A stretch of 64,000 nt of DNA. Source: Piscicola geometra (taxonomy: Eukaryota; Annelida; Clitellata; Hirudinida; Piscicolidae). The DNA lies in the NCBI GenBank assembly GCA_943735955.1, contig OX030959.1, forward strand, positions 10,619,324-10,683,323, written 5' to 3'. Position numbers and translations under genes: made by a program. A model generated the notes under the pieces. That model ran no database searches. It was not told where the DNA came from and saw only the letters and a program-made list of their open reading frames with translations. Positions 43,930 to 53,995 of this stretch are shown here, piece after piece; the first letter of the stretch is position 1; every line of letters starts with the position of its first letter.

Positions 43930-44544
43930 AAAAACCGTGGGCCAAAAAAATCTCCCAATGTATATTTGTTTATAACTTTGGCAAATTTAAATCTATTTAT
44001 AATTTTTTTAAACTATTGTACTCAGAAATGAATTGAAAAAAAGGTGTAATAAAACTTATTTGATGTGTTGATGGCTAGTTTCAATTGAATTTATATAGAT
44101 TAAAAATAATAAAAGAAACTAAAATCGCTATTTTTTTCTTCAAATCGCTCATAGTGGCAATAGAAAAGTATTTTTTATTTATTATCACACTTTTTTTTCA
44201 ATGATTGGTGATACAAATATTAATAGTTTATGCAAAAATAATTTGCACTACAGCAAACAATACTAAATAATATCGCTTTTACTGTATTGGTCGATACCGG
44301 TTCTTTGATTCCAACCCTGGGGAGGACCCCCCAAGATTTTCCGCAGATCGCCGTTCCTGTATATTTCTTCCAATTATTTCATGAACGACTAAAGAAAACG
44401 TTTTCCAAATCCTTTTATTATTTTTACAAATCTATTTATCAGTTCTTTTTATAAAAAAAGAAATTTTCACAGATTTGCATCTCTATGCCTATGTCCCAAT
44501 AAAAGAGTGAAATTACCTTTCAATAGTGTCAAATGCAATAATAA

Positions 44545-44605
44545 ATAAGCGCTCTTGAATTTGAGGAAAGAGCCCTATAGAAATCTATTGATTAATTGAT
44601 AAATG
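44545..44605 (+). mobile_element. L2-like 3' tail fragment
   Basis: AGCGCTCTTGAATTTGAGGA, AAGAGCCCTATAGAAATC and TATTGATTAATTGAT repeat the family's 3' end seen at 36010-36040 and 38660-38715. The stretch 44360-44545 before it is AT-rich without a recognised gene. Confidence 0.6.
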
Positions 44606-44739
44606 AATAATAATTAAATGTCCTCACAATCTGGTTTTTACAGTCATCATATTATAGAAGTATATATAAATGTCAAGTCACTAAAAATTAGAATATCAAT
44701 ATAACATAAATATATAGCATAACTAACTATGTAGACCAG

Positions 44740-44950
44740 GAATAAAACTGTATTCATTCTTTTGATGAAACTCTAAAGATAAATAAACAATTTATTCGGT
44801 TAGCCAGTCTAACATACAGATAAACACTCTGGGTCCAAAAAACATGCCGCCGTATATTTGTATATAACTGGCAAATGTAAAGCGATTTTAAGTTTTTTTT
44901 TTCACTATTTGACTCAAAAATGAATAAGGAGCAAGATTTAATAAACATTT
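44740..44950 (+). mobile_element. Internally deleted derivative of the ZMYM1-like hAT
   Basis: TTCTTTTGATGAAACTCTAA, then CAATTTATTCGGTTAGCCAG correspond to the transposase codons DEALNVNEQFIGLFSP, immediately followed by the post-coding sequence (GTATATTTGTATATAACTGG, CTATTTGACTCAAAAATGAA). Some 1.4 kb of transposase is missing between the two points. Confidence 0.6.
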
Positions 44951-45164
44951 ATTTTGACCCTTTTAATATGTAATACATTTACCTTGTGAAACGGAAACAA
45001 AAGTGAAAATATCGAAAAATAGGTAATAACAAATGTCAAAATGTAACCTCAAAAATTGAAACTTTAAAAAAAGTTTTTACATTTATATGTGTTTTACATT
45101 ACAGTTTTCGCTATTTTCACACTTGTTTTAGTTACACTAGATGAAGATAATGCATATTAGAGGA

Positions 45165-46905
45165 ATCTAAATAAATTTTATAACATCTTGTTTTCCATTC
45201 ATTTCGGATAGTTTGAAAAAATTACAAATCGATTTTAATTTGCCAAAATTATAAACAAATATACAATGGGAGTTTTTTGTGGCCCACAGTGTATATTCAG
45301 ATAACATAAAATACCCTCTCTGCTTGTCCTACTGCTCTCTCCCTACAGCTCGCTTACTTCAATTTCCAAAAAGATCCCTTCGAATGTCTGACTGACTGGC
45401 AAATTCTTCTGCTGGCCTTCTTAAATCCAGACTGTCAAGTATATCCTGATGTGCATTACAAACGGCCAGTGAATTCAAGCGAGGCTGTGCCATAGGTGCA
45501 CGCAACCAAGTCTTAAGACGCCGCAAAGCACTAAAAGATCTTTCTGCAGTACATGACGTTGTTGGACACCCAAGCCTCACCCTGATCAATCTTTCAACCT
45601 AAAGGAAACAGATGTTTGACTTTCGGGATCAAAGCTTGCATTATTTTTTGCGTTTGTGCGTTTGCGTTTGGGAATTTGTTAGTTATGTATTCATTTTGGT
45701 CTTTGAACATAGCTAACTGTAAACAAAGACTAGTTGCATTTAACTCACGATACTGCTTGCAATTATCATGGTTCACTTCACCAGTTAGCAACATTGTCTC
45801 CAGCTGCAAGTATGAACGCAAACCAAGAGAATCTCGATTAAACCTTTCTCTGCAACCATTCCACTGACCATGGCACTTGCTGATTGCAACGACTTGTTTA
45901 ACTGTTTCAGAAGTGAAAACACTAAAACAACTAACTTGAGAGCCATTGCAGTAGTGTCCTGATGAAAAAAGGCATCAAGCCTTTACAGCTGTTTCATCAG
46001 GAGTACCAATGGAAGCAAATGATTCCAAGCTAACAAGTACCATTTCATAATGTTCAAGCACAGAAGACAATGCAGATACTCTGGTCAGCCATCTTGTAGG
46101 ACAAAGAAGTTTTATACTATACTTTTTATTCAGTGGCTCATCAGGTAAGTCAATTATAAGAGACACTAAAGCATCACTAAACTGCTTCTTGAACTTTCCT
46201 GAACGATTGTACAAGGCACCTAACTCTTGGACAAACTGAAGTGAATTTCTCACAAAGGGATTTTGCGGCAGCTGTGTGATGGGCAACAAGATTTGCACAG
46301 TGTGCAGAACCGTGGAAAAACTATGCAAGCGGATGCTCACTGCTGATAATAGCCTGATAACCATTATATCGGCCGCTCATGTTAGCAGCGCCGTCCTAAG
46401 TCTGAGCTTTGAGGTTTTCTATGGGAAACATAATTCTGATCAGAACATCTTTTACTACTGCAGAGAATGGTCGTGGGCTGAATAAACCAATAAACTGTTC
46501 ATTAACATTTAGAGCTTCATCAACAAAACGAAGGCATATCAATTCCTGCTCTAGCCCATTGCAGTCTTGTGTGCCGTCAACCACAAGACCAAACTGGTAT
46601 GATTCGGCATTAACAGTGCCCACTATTTTTTAATGATGGAATGAGCTAAAAGCATCAGCGATTTCATTTTGGCAGTCATGCGATATGAAACTTTTAGTTT
46701 GATTTAACCACAACATTAGTTAATGTTCGAAGTTTTTAGAAATTCATTAACTTTGGTTCATCTAACAAATTGAAATGGTCGATATTAAGGTGGACATCAG
46801 AACCCCCCTATGAACATTGCCCTATGAATGATTTTTTAAATAACAATTTTAATATGTCTTCTTGCAAAAAGTGAACCGATATTTTCTGAAAAGCATCCTG
46901 AATGA
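45165..46905 (-). pseudogene. ZMYM1-like hAT, copy M2 and its transposase, both tips lost
   Basis: From 46623 downward the transposase reads SYQFGLVVDGTQDCNGLEQE, DEALNVNEQFIGLFSP, VVKDVLIRIMFPIENLKAQT, LLCPTRWLTRVSALSSVLEH, LQLETMLLTGEVNHDNCKQY and finally PTTSCTAERSFSALRRLKTW, with frame changes near 46390, 45960 and 45590. A segment between the LESFASIG and RSYLQLET blocks is deleted compared with copy P1. Alignment with copy M3 ends near 45165 and 46905, so neither tip is left. It faces P1, giving a large imperfect inverted arrangement. Confidence 0.8.
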
Positions 46906-47665
46906 TAGTGGACAAGGTTAGGAAACGGGACAACATCATCCGCAATCTCGGGGGGACGGAGTGGGGATGGAAGAGAGCTGGACTAAGAAGTGTGTACTGT
47001 GCACTGCAAAGAAGCATAATGGAATACGCCAGCCCTGCATGGACACCTTGGACTTCAAAAACCCACATCGCCAAGATTGAGAGGGCCCAACTTCGTGCTG
47101 CCAAAATTCTCACTTCCCTCACAGCTACTACGCCCTCTGAAGCAGTATTTATCGAAGCAGACATCGACAACATGAAGTCAAGGTTTGATCAAGCTTCCCT
47201 CAAAAGGGCTGTCAAATGGGTATGCACTTGTGGAGAGACACATCACCAAGAAGCTGAAACAAAACAGCTGGAGGACCAATTCACTCCATCAGGCAAAGGC
47301 ACTTCTCCCAGAAGAACCAGTGCACGAGCCCAAGCCGCCTTGGTTCAACTTCCCTCTCAAATCCAGCAAGCACGACCTTGACCTTATCCAACTTGAAGTA
47401 GCGAAAGACGCCATCTCTCAGGAAGGCGAAGCTGACTTCACCATCTACACTGACGGCTCGGTGAAAGGAGTGGCAAAGCATGGTGGTGGTTTACCAAAGG
47501 GATCAAAAAGTCATTACCTGGAACAAATACACATACAAATCCAAGAGTAACCCAATGAACACTGAAAGAATTGCGGTTGAAGAGGCTCTAAAAGGGCTGA
47601 GCGTAAGAGAAGACTGGAGCATGGCAAAGATTGTGTGTCACTTCAAGCTGCTTCTTACGCCATAA
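46906..47665 (+). pseudogene. I-like LINE fragment: RT C-terminus and RNase H domain
   Basis: Frame 1 (46906-47381) encodes RSIMEYASPAWTPWTSKTHI, then AKIERAQLRAAKILTSLTAT, the post-palm region of I/R1-type elements. A second frame gives EADFTIYTDGSVKGVAKHGG with the first Asp of RNase H1, and a third frame (47480-47665) gives NPMNTERIAVEEALKGLSVR with the Glu. LINEs of the I group use this RNase H to remove RNA template. Frame changes near 47185-47380 and 47480-47545 and a missing C-terminal Asp block show decay. Its start abuts copy M2. Confidence 0.75.
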
Positions 47666-47724
47666 CTTTTACTCATTTAAGTGCCGGACCCGTAGCCTGA
47701 GCCATGTTTAAATGTATATATGTT

Positions 47725-48005
47725 CCATCCATAGATACGTAGTGAAAACTTGTCGAACGTATTAGTCGAAATTCCCCAACATAAGTATTAAAATTATTCC
47801 TAATAAAAAATAATTTAAATACTGTTTAAAATTGTAAAAATATATTTTTCCATATTTAAAACGTATAAAAACTATTTATAAAATATATAATAATTTTTTT
47901 AACATTTTTAGTGCTATTTCATCTATGCAATTATCTTCTGCCAATTATTTTTTCTCTTGCGATTTATTAACTAATTGTTAGCTATTTTGTACAATTAATT
48001 ATTAG
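47725..48005. repeat. Dispersed repeat, inverted copy of 28740-29060
   Basis: ATAGATACGTAGTGAAAACT, TAAAATTATTCCTAATAAAA, TCTATGCAATTATCTTCTGC and GTTAGCTATTTTGTACAATT mirror the first copy. No coding capacity. Confidence 0.7.
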
Positions 48006-48019
48006 TGGGTTTATTATAA

Positions 48020-48105
48020 TGAAGATTAAAGTCACCTAAGATGAAGAAAGGAGTAGATAGGGAAAAGACATATTCAGTTAGGTTAGAGAACTCATCAATA
48101 ATTAT
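48020..48105 (-). pseudogene. Short L2-like endonuclease fragment
   Basis: The reverse complement matches 32650-32727 (encoding the FSNLTEYVFSLST..FFILGDFN region) base for base over about 80 bases, including TATTGATGAGTTCTCTAATC and CTTAGGTGACTTTAATCTT. The stretch from here to 48430 holds no other recognised feature. Confidence 0.7.
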
Positions 48106-48601
48106 TATTAGATATATATTGGCTTTTTTTCCATTTATTTTAATTTAATTTTTTATTTTTTTTGTTATAACCATTATAGAGGTCAAAAGATCTGCGTGGT
48201 TTTAACTCCTTAAACTAAACTAAACTAAGACATGAAAGTTTCAGAGTTTAATGAGAAATGTGGTAAGAGCTTCCTGAAGGAAAATAATAATCGGGAAGAA
48301 GTGCTTTTTATATAATTCTCAAATAAAATACAAAAATAATTATCAATTTAAAAAAAAATGAAACGTTTAATAGAATGGTGAGAGAGCTCAATATTTTGTT
48401 CAATATTCCCGATTCTTTCAACACTACCTCCACCTATTTATGCATCTTAACTAAATGGTCTCTCGCCTCTTGAGATATCGCCATTACAATGTTTCGGTAG
48501 ATCCGTAAGCAATTAATAATGTCTTTGTTGATTCTGTCCTGAAGGGAGTTTGAGGGTGGGTTGTTAATGAGGAAGAAGTGCTCCACAAGGAGAATGAGGT
48601 G

Positions 48602-49604
48602 TTAGGGCATAATAGTGAAAAACTTTCCGAACACACCCTCTTCTGAGGCAGCAACCTTCCGCTTAAGAAGAAAGATGACGGTTTCATGATTGAGCTTGTA
48701 AAAGGAAGGATCTTTTTCCATTTCGGATAGTTTCATATGTTTCACCTTGGGGATGACATGCTTATGGCTTATGTATTTAATTGAAATATGATTTTGTGGC
48801 TTGAAAGGTGATAGATTGAAAAGGAATCTGATAAAATAAGTAAAGAAATATTGTTTGTTTTAAAGTAAGTTTAGTTTTTAATTCCCTAATTATCTTTCAC
48901 CCTCCCTCAACCATGCAACCCACCCATACCTGCTCAACACACTCTTCCTTCAAGTGGTGGAAACCATATTGCTGTGCCAATAGCAACAATTCCAAGCTGC
49001 CTTCCTCTTCGAAAAGGACTTCTGTGTGGTTTGTGGAAATAAGGGAATGAGTGATGAAAGAATGGGCAGAGATGAAGGCTTTGAAAGTAGAGACTCTTTA
49101 TGAAATAAAAAGCAGTTATGGTGGCAGATAAAAACCTTCACACTTCTTCTTAATTTCTTCTATCTGATATTCTTCCACCAGAGGCAAAAGAATATCCACA
49201 TTGGAGCCTGTGGGAAGGTGGCAGTGGGGGTGGTGGATGGGTGATGAAATGATGATGTAGTATGATGCAATACAAACGTGGTTACTTTATCTCTACGTCC
49301 ACGCATATCTTCTGTTTCCTCCCGTTTCCATTAGCAATCCACCTTCCTCCTAACCTGTCACAGGCTTCATAGGCGGGTAAATACACTGCAGAAGCTCAAT
49401 CACATCTCCTACCTTCTTTCCGGGCATTTTTACCTTTTGTTCCTTCTTTTCCTTGAAGTCAGAAGTGAACATCGAATAAAAAACAGGAGACCACATTGCA
49501 AGCACTTCTTTGTGCACGTGGAGAAGTTTGTCTTCAACTTCAATCGAGACGTTGGAAAGAGGGTCAGGAATGCTGAAATCATTACACTTCTCTTTAGTAT
49601 CCAT
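48602..49604 (-). CDS. BTB/POZ domain protein, at least four exons
   Basis: Start ATG at 49604. Exon 1 (49604-49355) encodes LSNVSIEVEDKLLHVHKEVL, AMWSPVFYSMFTSDFKEKKE and VGDVIELLQCIYPPMKPVT, the BTB fold used for dimerisation and often for binding cullin-3. Exon 2 (49207-49136) continues SNVDILLPLVEEYQIEEIKK and KCE; exon 3 (49021-48930) EVLFEEEGSLELLLLAQQYG, FHHLKEECVEQ. All three have GT-AG borders and consistent phase. Exon 4 carries HVIPKVKHMKLSEMEKDPSF and YKLNHETVIFLLKRKVAASE; its start is either 48827 (good acceptor, wrong phase) or 48760 (right phase, weak acceptor). TAA at 48602 closes the frame, yet the same frame goes on with HLILLVEHFFLINNPPSNSL, RIYRNIVMAISQEARDHLVK to a TAG at 48434. 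The proteins closest in layout are animal BTB proteins of the MATH/BATH type, though no MATH domain is visible. Substrate unknown. Confidence 0.8.
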
Positions 49605-50095
49605 TATTAGAAAGTTTGAATTAATTAAAAAAAATCTTTTTTATTATCTCAGGTTCCAAGTTTATTATCTAAAATTATTGTGAGGAAATAGGAATAATCA
49701 CACGTTTCTCATTATATACTGAAGGCGGCTTTAGCGCGAAATAATTCAATGGACACATTTATATAAGACTCGAAAACAAAAACATAAACAAAGAACATGT
49801 AGCATAGACGACAAATAAAATATTAATAAATATTGATAAAAGATATGAACTAAAGTTAACTTAATCCTTAAGGTCCTTTTACACAAAAAATAGACTAATA
49901 TAAAAAATCCTAAAAATAAAATATAAAAAATTCTGAAATAGTGTTTACATTTTTTTAAATGTTGAAAAGTAATAAAATTAAGTTTAAATTATTTTTTTCA
50001 AACGAACTAAAATAATTTAATATATTCGCAATACGTGAAAAACTTATTTTGAAAAGGTAGAATTGAATAAAAAGTCTTCAAGAAGAGATTTTCAT
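49605..50095. other. AT-rich upstream region of the BTB gene
   Basis: The promoter of the minus-strand BTB gene should lie here (from 49605 upward), but no distinct element could be picked out. No other gene seen. Confidence 0.35.
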
Positions 50096-50099
50096 AGAA

Positions 50100-50295
50100 A
50101 AAAACATTGGTTTGCTGCGGCCATTCCTTGCCAAATAGAAGACAAGAATAATCTGGAGGAAGAAGTGCTAGAGCTTCAGATTGAGCACTAGTGCAAAGCT
50201 TGCAAGCACCCACTGGCTACCTACTTCACCAGGAAAATGAGTTCTGCAGATGAAGGACAGACTGTCTTCAGAATGACTCTTCTACACATGACTCA
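50100..50295 (+). pseudogene. RPA12-like zinc-ribbon fragment, copy 2
   Basis: The frame reads EDKNNLEEEVLELQIEH, a TAG stop, then CKACKHPLATYFTRKMSSAD, EGQTVFRMTLLHMT. DEGQTVF, the signature end of the RPA12/TFIIS-type zinc ribbon, is intact here although the first copy lost it. The second cysteine pair is absent in both. Upstream, TTTGCTGCGGCCATTCCTTG is shared with 39320-39345. Because stop and missing ligands prevent a folded ribbon, a coding role is unlikely. Confidence 0.7.
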
Positions 50296-50299
50296 AACT

Positions 50300-50882
50300 C
50301 AAAAATTTAGAAAGACAAGAATCCTAAAACTATGATTTTTTCAATTTATTCATTAAATTGATGTAGATTATAAGAATAATCACTAACTTCAAATCAGTTA
50401 TTTGTCTCGAAATTTACTTTGAAGTTGTGATTGTGTTCTTTGAAATATGTTTTTAATGATATTTTTACTTTGAAATTAGGAAGGGAGCCTTCGTAACTAT
50501 AACTAAAACTAAGAGTTTATTTTTCACAATGATTTTAAAATTGAAAGATAAAGTTTTACAGTATATTTTACTAAATCAATAAAAATTAAAAATCAGTATC
50601 TTTATAATGAAATATCAATTTATTTTAAAAGACAGTTAATTACATTTAGAATGATAATATCGGAAATGTTTTAAATTAACCTCTATAATAGTTTTTTTAA
50701 AAATAATGTATTAGAATTAATGTAGTTAAACGTATAAACTTACATACTAATTATCAGTCGCCAGGGAGACAAATACAAAAAAGTTACAGAAGGTTGATGA
50801 CTATCACAATCAATCAATCAATTATTTAAAACACCTATAGAATATATAAATATATAAATAATTTTTTTCAAAAGTGAGAGCT
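50300..50882. other. AT-rich stretch without a recognised gene
   Basis: Contains a short CAATCAATCAATCAATTATT run near 50811, which resembles an L2-like antisense tail but lacks the GCGCTATA motif. Otherwise nothing supported. Confidence 0.35.
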
Positions 50883-52735
50883 CAAAGAAAGAGGCCTGGA
50901 AGGAGCACTATGAGCGTCTGCTGAACCTAGAGTTCCCATGGTGCCCTGAAGATCTGCCGGTAGAAGACCCAGTTGAAGGACCAAGTGTGCCGATCACCAC
51001 AAATATGATCATGAAAGCCATTGCAAAGATGAGTAATGGCAAGGCAGCTGGTCCGTCCGGCATTGTTGCTGAGATGCTCAAGTCTGCTGGTCTACAGTAC
51101 GTGATCTTGCTGAGTGCATCATCTCAGAAAGGAAAAATAGTTTCATTGTGAACCTCTACAAGGGGAAAGGAGATGCTCTCGACAGGAACAACTACAGGGG
51201 CTTGAAACTGATAGAGCAAGTACTCAAAGTACTGGAGCGCGTGATAGAAGACCTGATCAGGATCCGTGCGAAGATTGACGAGATGCAGTTTGGCTTCATG
51301 CCAGGGCGTGGAACAACAGATGCCATCTTCATCATCCGTCAGATCCAGGAAAAGTACCGGGCTGCCAACAAACCACTCTATTTAGCTTTCGTCGATCTTG
51401 AGAAGGCATTTGACCGTGTCCCAAGGAAGGTGATATGGTGGGCATTACGTAAACTCGGTATCGAGGAGTGGCTGGTGAGAGTGGTGCAGTCTATGTATTC
51501 GGAGGTGAAAAGCAAGGTAAGGGTTGGTGAAGCTTTCAGTGACGAGTTCGAAGTGGGTGTAGGGGTGCATCAAGGTTCGGTCCTAAGCCCTCTATTATTC
51601 ATCATCGTGCTAGAAGCGTTATCCATAGAGTTTCGCACTGGATGTCCATGGGAGCTGTTGTACGCAGATGATTTTGTAGCCATAGCTGAATCACTGGACG
51701 AGCTGCTTGTTAAGGTCAAGATATGGAAGAATGAAATGGAGAAAAAGGGCTTAAAAGTTAATATGGGGAAAACGAAAGTCTTAGTATCTGGTGCGAATCT
51801 AGAGCTGACCAAGAAATCGGGAAAGTACCCATGTGCAGTCTGCCTTAAAGGAACGGGCAAAAACTCCATTCTATGCAGCGGCTGCTCATCCTGGGTGCAC
51901 AAGAGATGCTCAGGCATTAAAGGCTCCCTCCGCTCAGACCAAAACTACAAGTGTGCCCGCTGTCAAGGCACAGCTCGACCGATAGATGGAAGACCAATTG
52001 TGGAAGTTCTTGTCGATGAAGACAAACTTGAAGTCGTCCCTGAATTCTGCTACTTAGGTGACATGCTGTCTGCAGGTGGAGGCTGTGAGGATGCTGCCAT
52101 AACCCGATGCAAGTGTGCGTGGGGAAAATTTCGTCAACTCCTTCCTCTACTGACGAACAGACACCTTCCACTTCCAACCAGAAGTCGTGTGTACACCTCA
52201 TGTGTGAGGAGTACAATGTTACACGCCTCTGAGACTTGGGCTGTCACCACTGAAACTATCAACCGCCTTCAACGCAACGACCGGGCCATGATCCGTTGGA
52301 TGTGCAACATCAAATCAAAAAATCTCATCAGTTCAGATGAGCTCCAAAAAATGATGGGAATCCAGGATATTGGTGCTGTACTGCAAACGAGAAGAATGAG
52401 GTGGTTTGGGCATGTGGAACGTGATGGTGGATGGATCAACAAGGTTAGAAGAATGGAGGTTTCTGGAACGAAACGACCAGGCAGGCCAAAGAAGACGTGG
52501 GAAGAGGTAGTGCAGAAAGACCTCAAATACCTGGGGGCATGCAGTACTGATGCCCATGATAGAAAGGAGTGGAGAGAGAGGTTTGAGACTTTTCAGACAG
52601 GCCCCACCCTTGGGAGAGGAAAAGCTGGCCTGTTTAACAAAAACAAGAGATGAAGATGATAAACAAATCCTTATCTTACCACTCTTCACATCAAACCTCA
52701 CCCACATCATCATCATCATCATCATCGTCACAGCA
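50883..52735 (+). mobile_element. RTE-like LINE, 5'-truncated, with (ATC)n-type 3' end
   Basis: Sequence before the long frame encodes KEAWKEHYERLLNLEFPWCP and AIAKMSNGKAAGPSGIVAEM, LKSAG, the RT entry of RTE/BovB-like elements, with one frame change near 51100. After the stop, CACATCATCATCATCATCAT at 52700-52728 is a typical 3' microsatellite of this LINE type. The endonuclease is missing. Confidence 0.8.
51148..52653 (+). CDS. LINE reverse transcriptase with an embedded PHD-like finger (open 501 codons)
   Basis: The frame, internal to the LINE, has motifs FGFMPGRGTTDAIFIIRQ (about residue 50), YLAFVDLEKAFDRVPRKVIW (about 80, first catalytic Asp), GVHQGSVLSPLLFIIVLEAL (about 140) and ELLYADDFVAIAES with the YADD box at residues 172-175. 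Between palm and C-terminal part sits a Cys4-His-Cys3 finger at about 229-272 (C229, C232, C243, C246, H251, C254, C269, C272), followed by EVVPEFCYLGDMLSAGGGCE, TSCVRSTMLHASETWAVTTE and RRMRWFGHVERD, the conserved C-terminal region of this LINE clade. Enzymatic role: target-primed reverse transcription. There is no stop over 1.5 kb, so it is young or still intact, but the upstream frame change and absent endonuclease argue against autonomy. Confidence 0.9.
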   Translation: MNLYKGKGDALDRNNYRGLKLIEQVLKVLERVIEDLIRIRAKIDEMQFGFMPGRGTTDAIFIIRQIQEKYRAANKPLYLAFVDLEKAFDRVPRKVIWWALRKLGIEEWLVRVVQSMYSEVKSKVRVGEAFSDEFEVGVGVHQGSVLSPLLFIIVLEALSIEFRTGCPWELLYADDFVAIAESLDELLVKVKIWKNEMEKKGLKVNMGKTKVLVSGANLELTKKSGKYPCAVCLKGTGKNSILCSGCSSWVHKRCSGIKGSLRSDQNYKCARCQGTARPIDGRPIVEVLVDEDKLEVVPEFCYLGDMLSAGGGCEDAAITRCKCAWGKFRQLLPLLTNRHLPLPTRSRVYTSCVRSTMLHASETWAVTTETINRLQRNDRAMIRWMCNIKSKNLISSDELQKMMGIQDIGAVLQTRRMRWFGHVERDGGWINKVRRMEVSGTKRPGRPKKTWEEVVQKDLKYLGACSTDAHDRKEWRERFETFQTGPTLGRGKAGLFNKNKR

Positions 52736-52739
52736 TCAT

Positions 52740-53010
52740 TACCAATACAGCATCTTAAACGTCACCACAGAATCATCATATCTAATACAGCATCATCATT
52801 CCTACAAAAGCATCTTTCTGGATCTTCTTGGCGCTGCTTTAGAGGGTGAGAATGGAAGTGTAGAAGAAGACCTTGCTTAGGACTGAAGTTTTTCAGACAG
52901 GTTTTTCATTTTTCTCTGCAGCCATTTCTCAAGAGACCTTGCAAAATCTTCTTGGCACTGGTGCTGATGTTATAAGAGATCCTTGTAAAGACTGGCATTT
53001 TTGCAATACA
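52740..53010. repeat. Dispersed repeat directly behind the RTE-like LINE
   Basis: Shares CATCATTCCTACAAAAGC, TCTTTCTGGATC, GGTGAGAATGGAAG and CTCTGCAGCCATTTCTC with 3900-4050. The position immediately after the LINE's (ATC)n end suggests that the family shares the LINE 3' end, as LINE-dependent SINEs do, or that the LINE transduced it. Confidence 0.55.
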
Positions 53011-53104
53011 AAGTGGTATACTATCATACCAATATCCTTATATTTTCTTTTTATTACAACCATCATCATGTTAACTACTTTAATATGATACTCAAAACTG
53101 AATT

Positions 53105-53800
53105 TTTAAGTTTTTAATGCTTGAAACTTTTGCTACTTCATTTGACGTAAATTCATCATAGAAGATTTGCTTTGTTAAAATAGTGAGAATATAGGTGGGT
53201 TTATCTTCATTAAGCTCTTTTCATGAGTATTTTTCACATTTCTCATGATTATTAAACACTAAACAAAATTCCCTAATTTCAGATTATTTTCATAACAAAA
53301 TTCAATGATTTAGAATATTTTCCTCACAAAGTTCACTAACTTCAGATTATTTTCTTAAATGTTTCAACAATGGCTTAATTTTACCGATTTAAATGGTTTT
53401 GTAGTTTAGAAAAGTAATTAATTTGGAATGCCCAATGTGTTGAAACATGAACCTTAATCTATTCAGAAATATAGAAAATCCGTTTTGGAGTTACTATTAT
53501 TAGTTTTTAGATAAACATATACAGATATGTAATCATAAACAATAACAATCGAGTCTTATTTAAATGTAAACCATAATTCAAACATATGTTTTGACAAGTT
53601 TCCAAGTGACGTCACGCTCAGCTCTATAAATAGCTGTATGGAAAAAAAATATTTCATGGAGGTTGCAATGCAAAAACATGTTAGAATTGAAAAGTTACAA
53701 ATATTTTCAAATTGTTTAATAAAAAAGTGTTGCCATAATATTGGTCAGAGAACTAGTAATATGGGCGAAAATGTCTAATAATTTAGGGTATTTTGTTTTG
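53105..53800. repeat. Dispersed repeat, copy of 8050-8215 with extra middle
   Basis: TTAATGCTTGAAACTTTTGC near 53117 and GCCATAATATTGGTCAGAGA near 53731 correspond to the two parts found next to each other at 8060-8175. The middle (53160-53680) is AT-rich; no gene seen. Confidence 0.5.
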
Positions 53801-53995
53801 CCTATCAGCATTCAGAATATTTATTCTTTAATAATCCTGACATGTTTTTTTAATCTTATTTTTATAAATGTCAGCTACTATGATACAAAATGAGTAGTTA
53901 AATTAAGTTGATAATGGGTTTGAAAAAATGATAAACAGTGTCATAATGTAAAAAAAGTAGAGGAGACAAGGAAGAAGAGGATAATTACGTTCGGG

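Larger units (their letters stand above)
40303..44359 (+). mobile_element. ZMYM1-like hAT, copy P1 (carries an inserted hAT)
   Basis: Left tip CATGGGCGGCGATC and right tip GATCGCCGTTCCTG match the tips of the complete copy at 54776-62128 (in reverse). The left terminal 200-300 bp (a C-rich run, ATAATCGTCAACCATGGCAT, CAGTAATACATTGTGAGTAT) is present about three times in tandem (40303-40495, 40500-40640, 40645-40790). Flanks differ (ACTTTGAT, TATATTTC), so either the tips belong to different insertions or the duplication has been lost. Confidence 0.7.

Noticed and set aside
40295..44367. Target duplication for hAT copy P1
   Set aside because: ACTTTGAT and TATATTTC do not match; neither do other candidate left boundaries near 40645 or 40910.
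51570..52731. Minus-strand frames of 85-132 codons under the RTE-like LINE
   Set aside because: The plus strand has clear RT motifs in one frame of 501 codons; the antisense frames show no motif.
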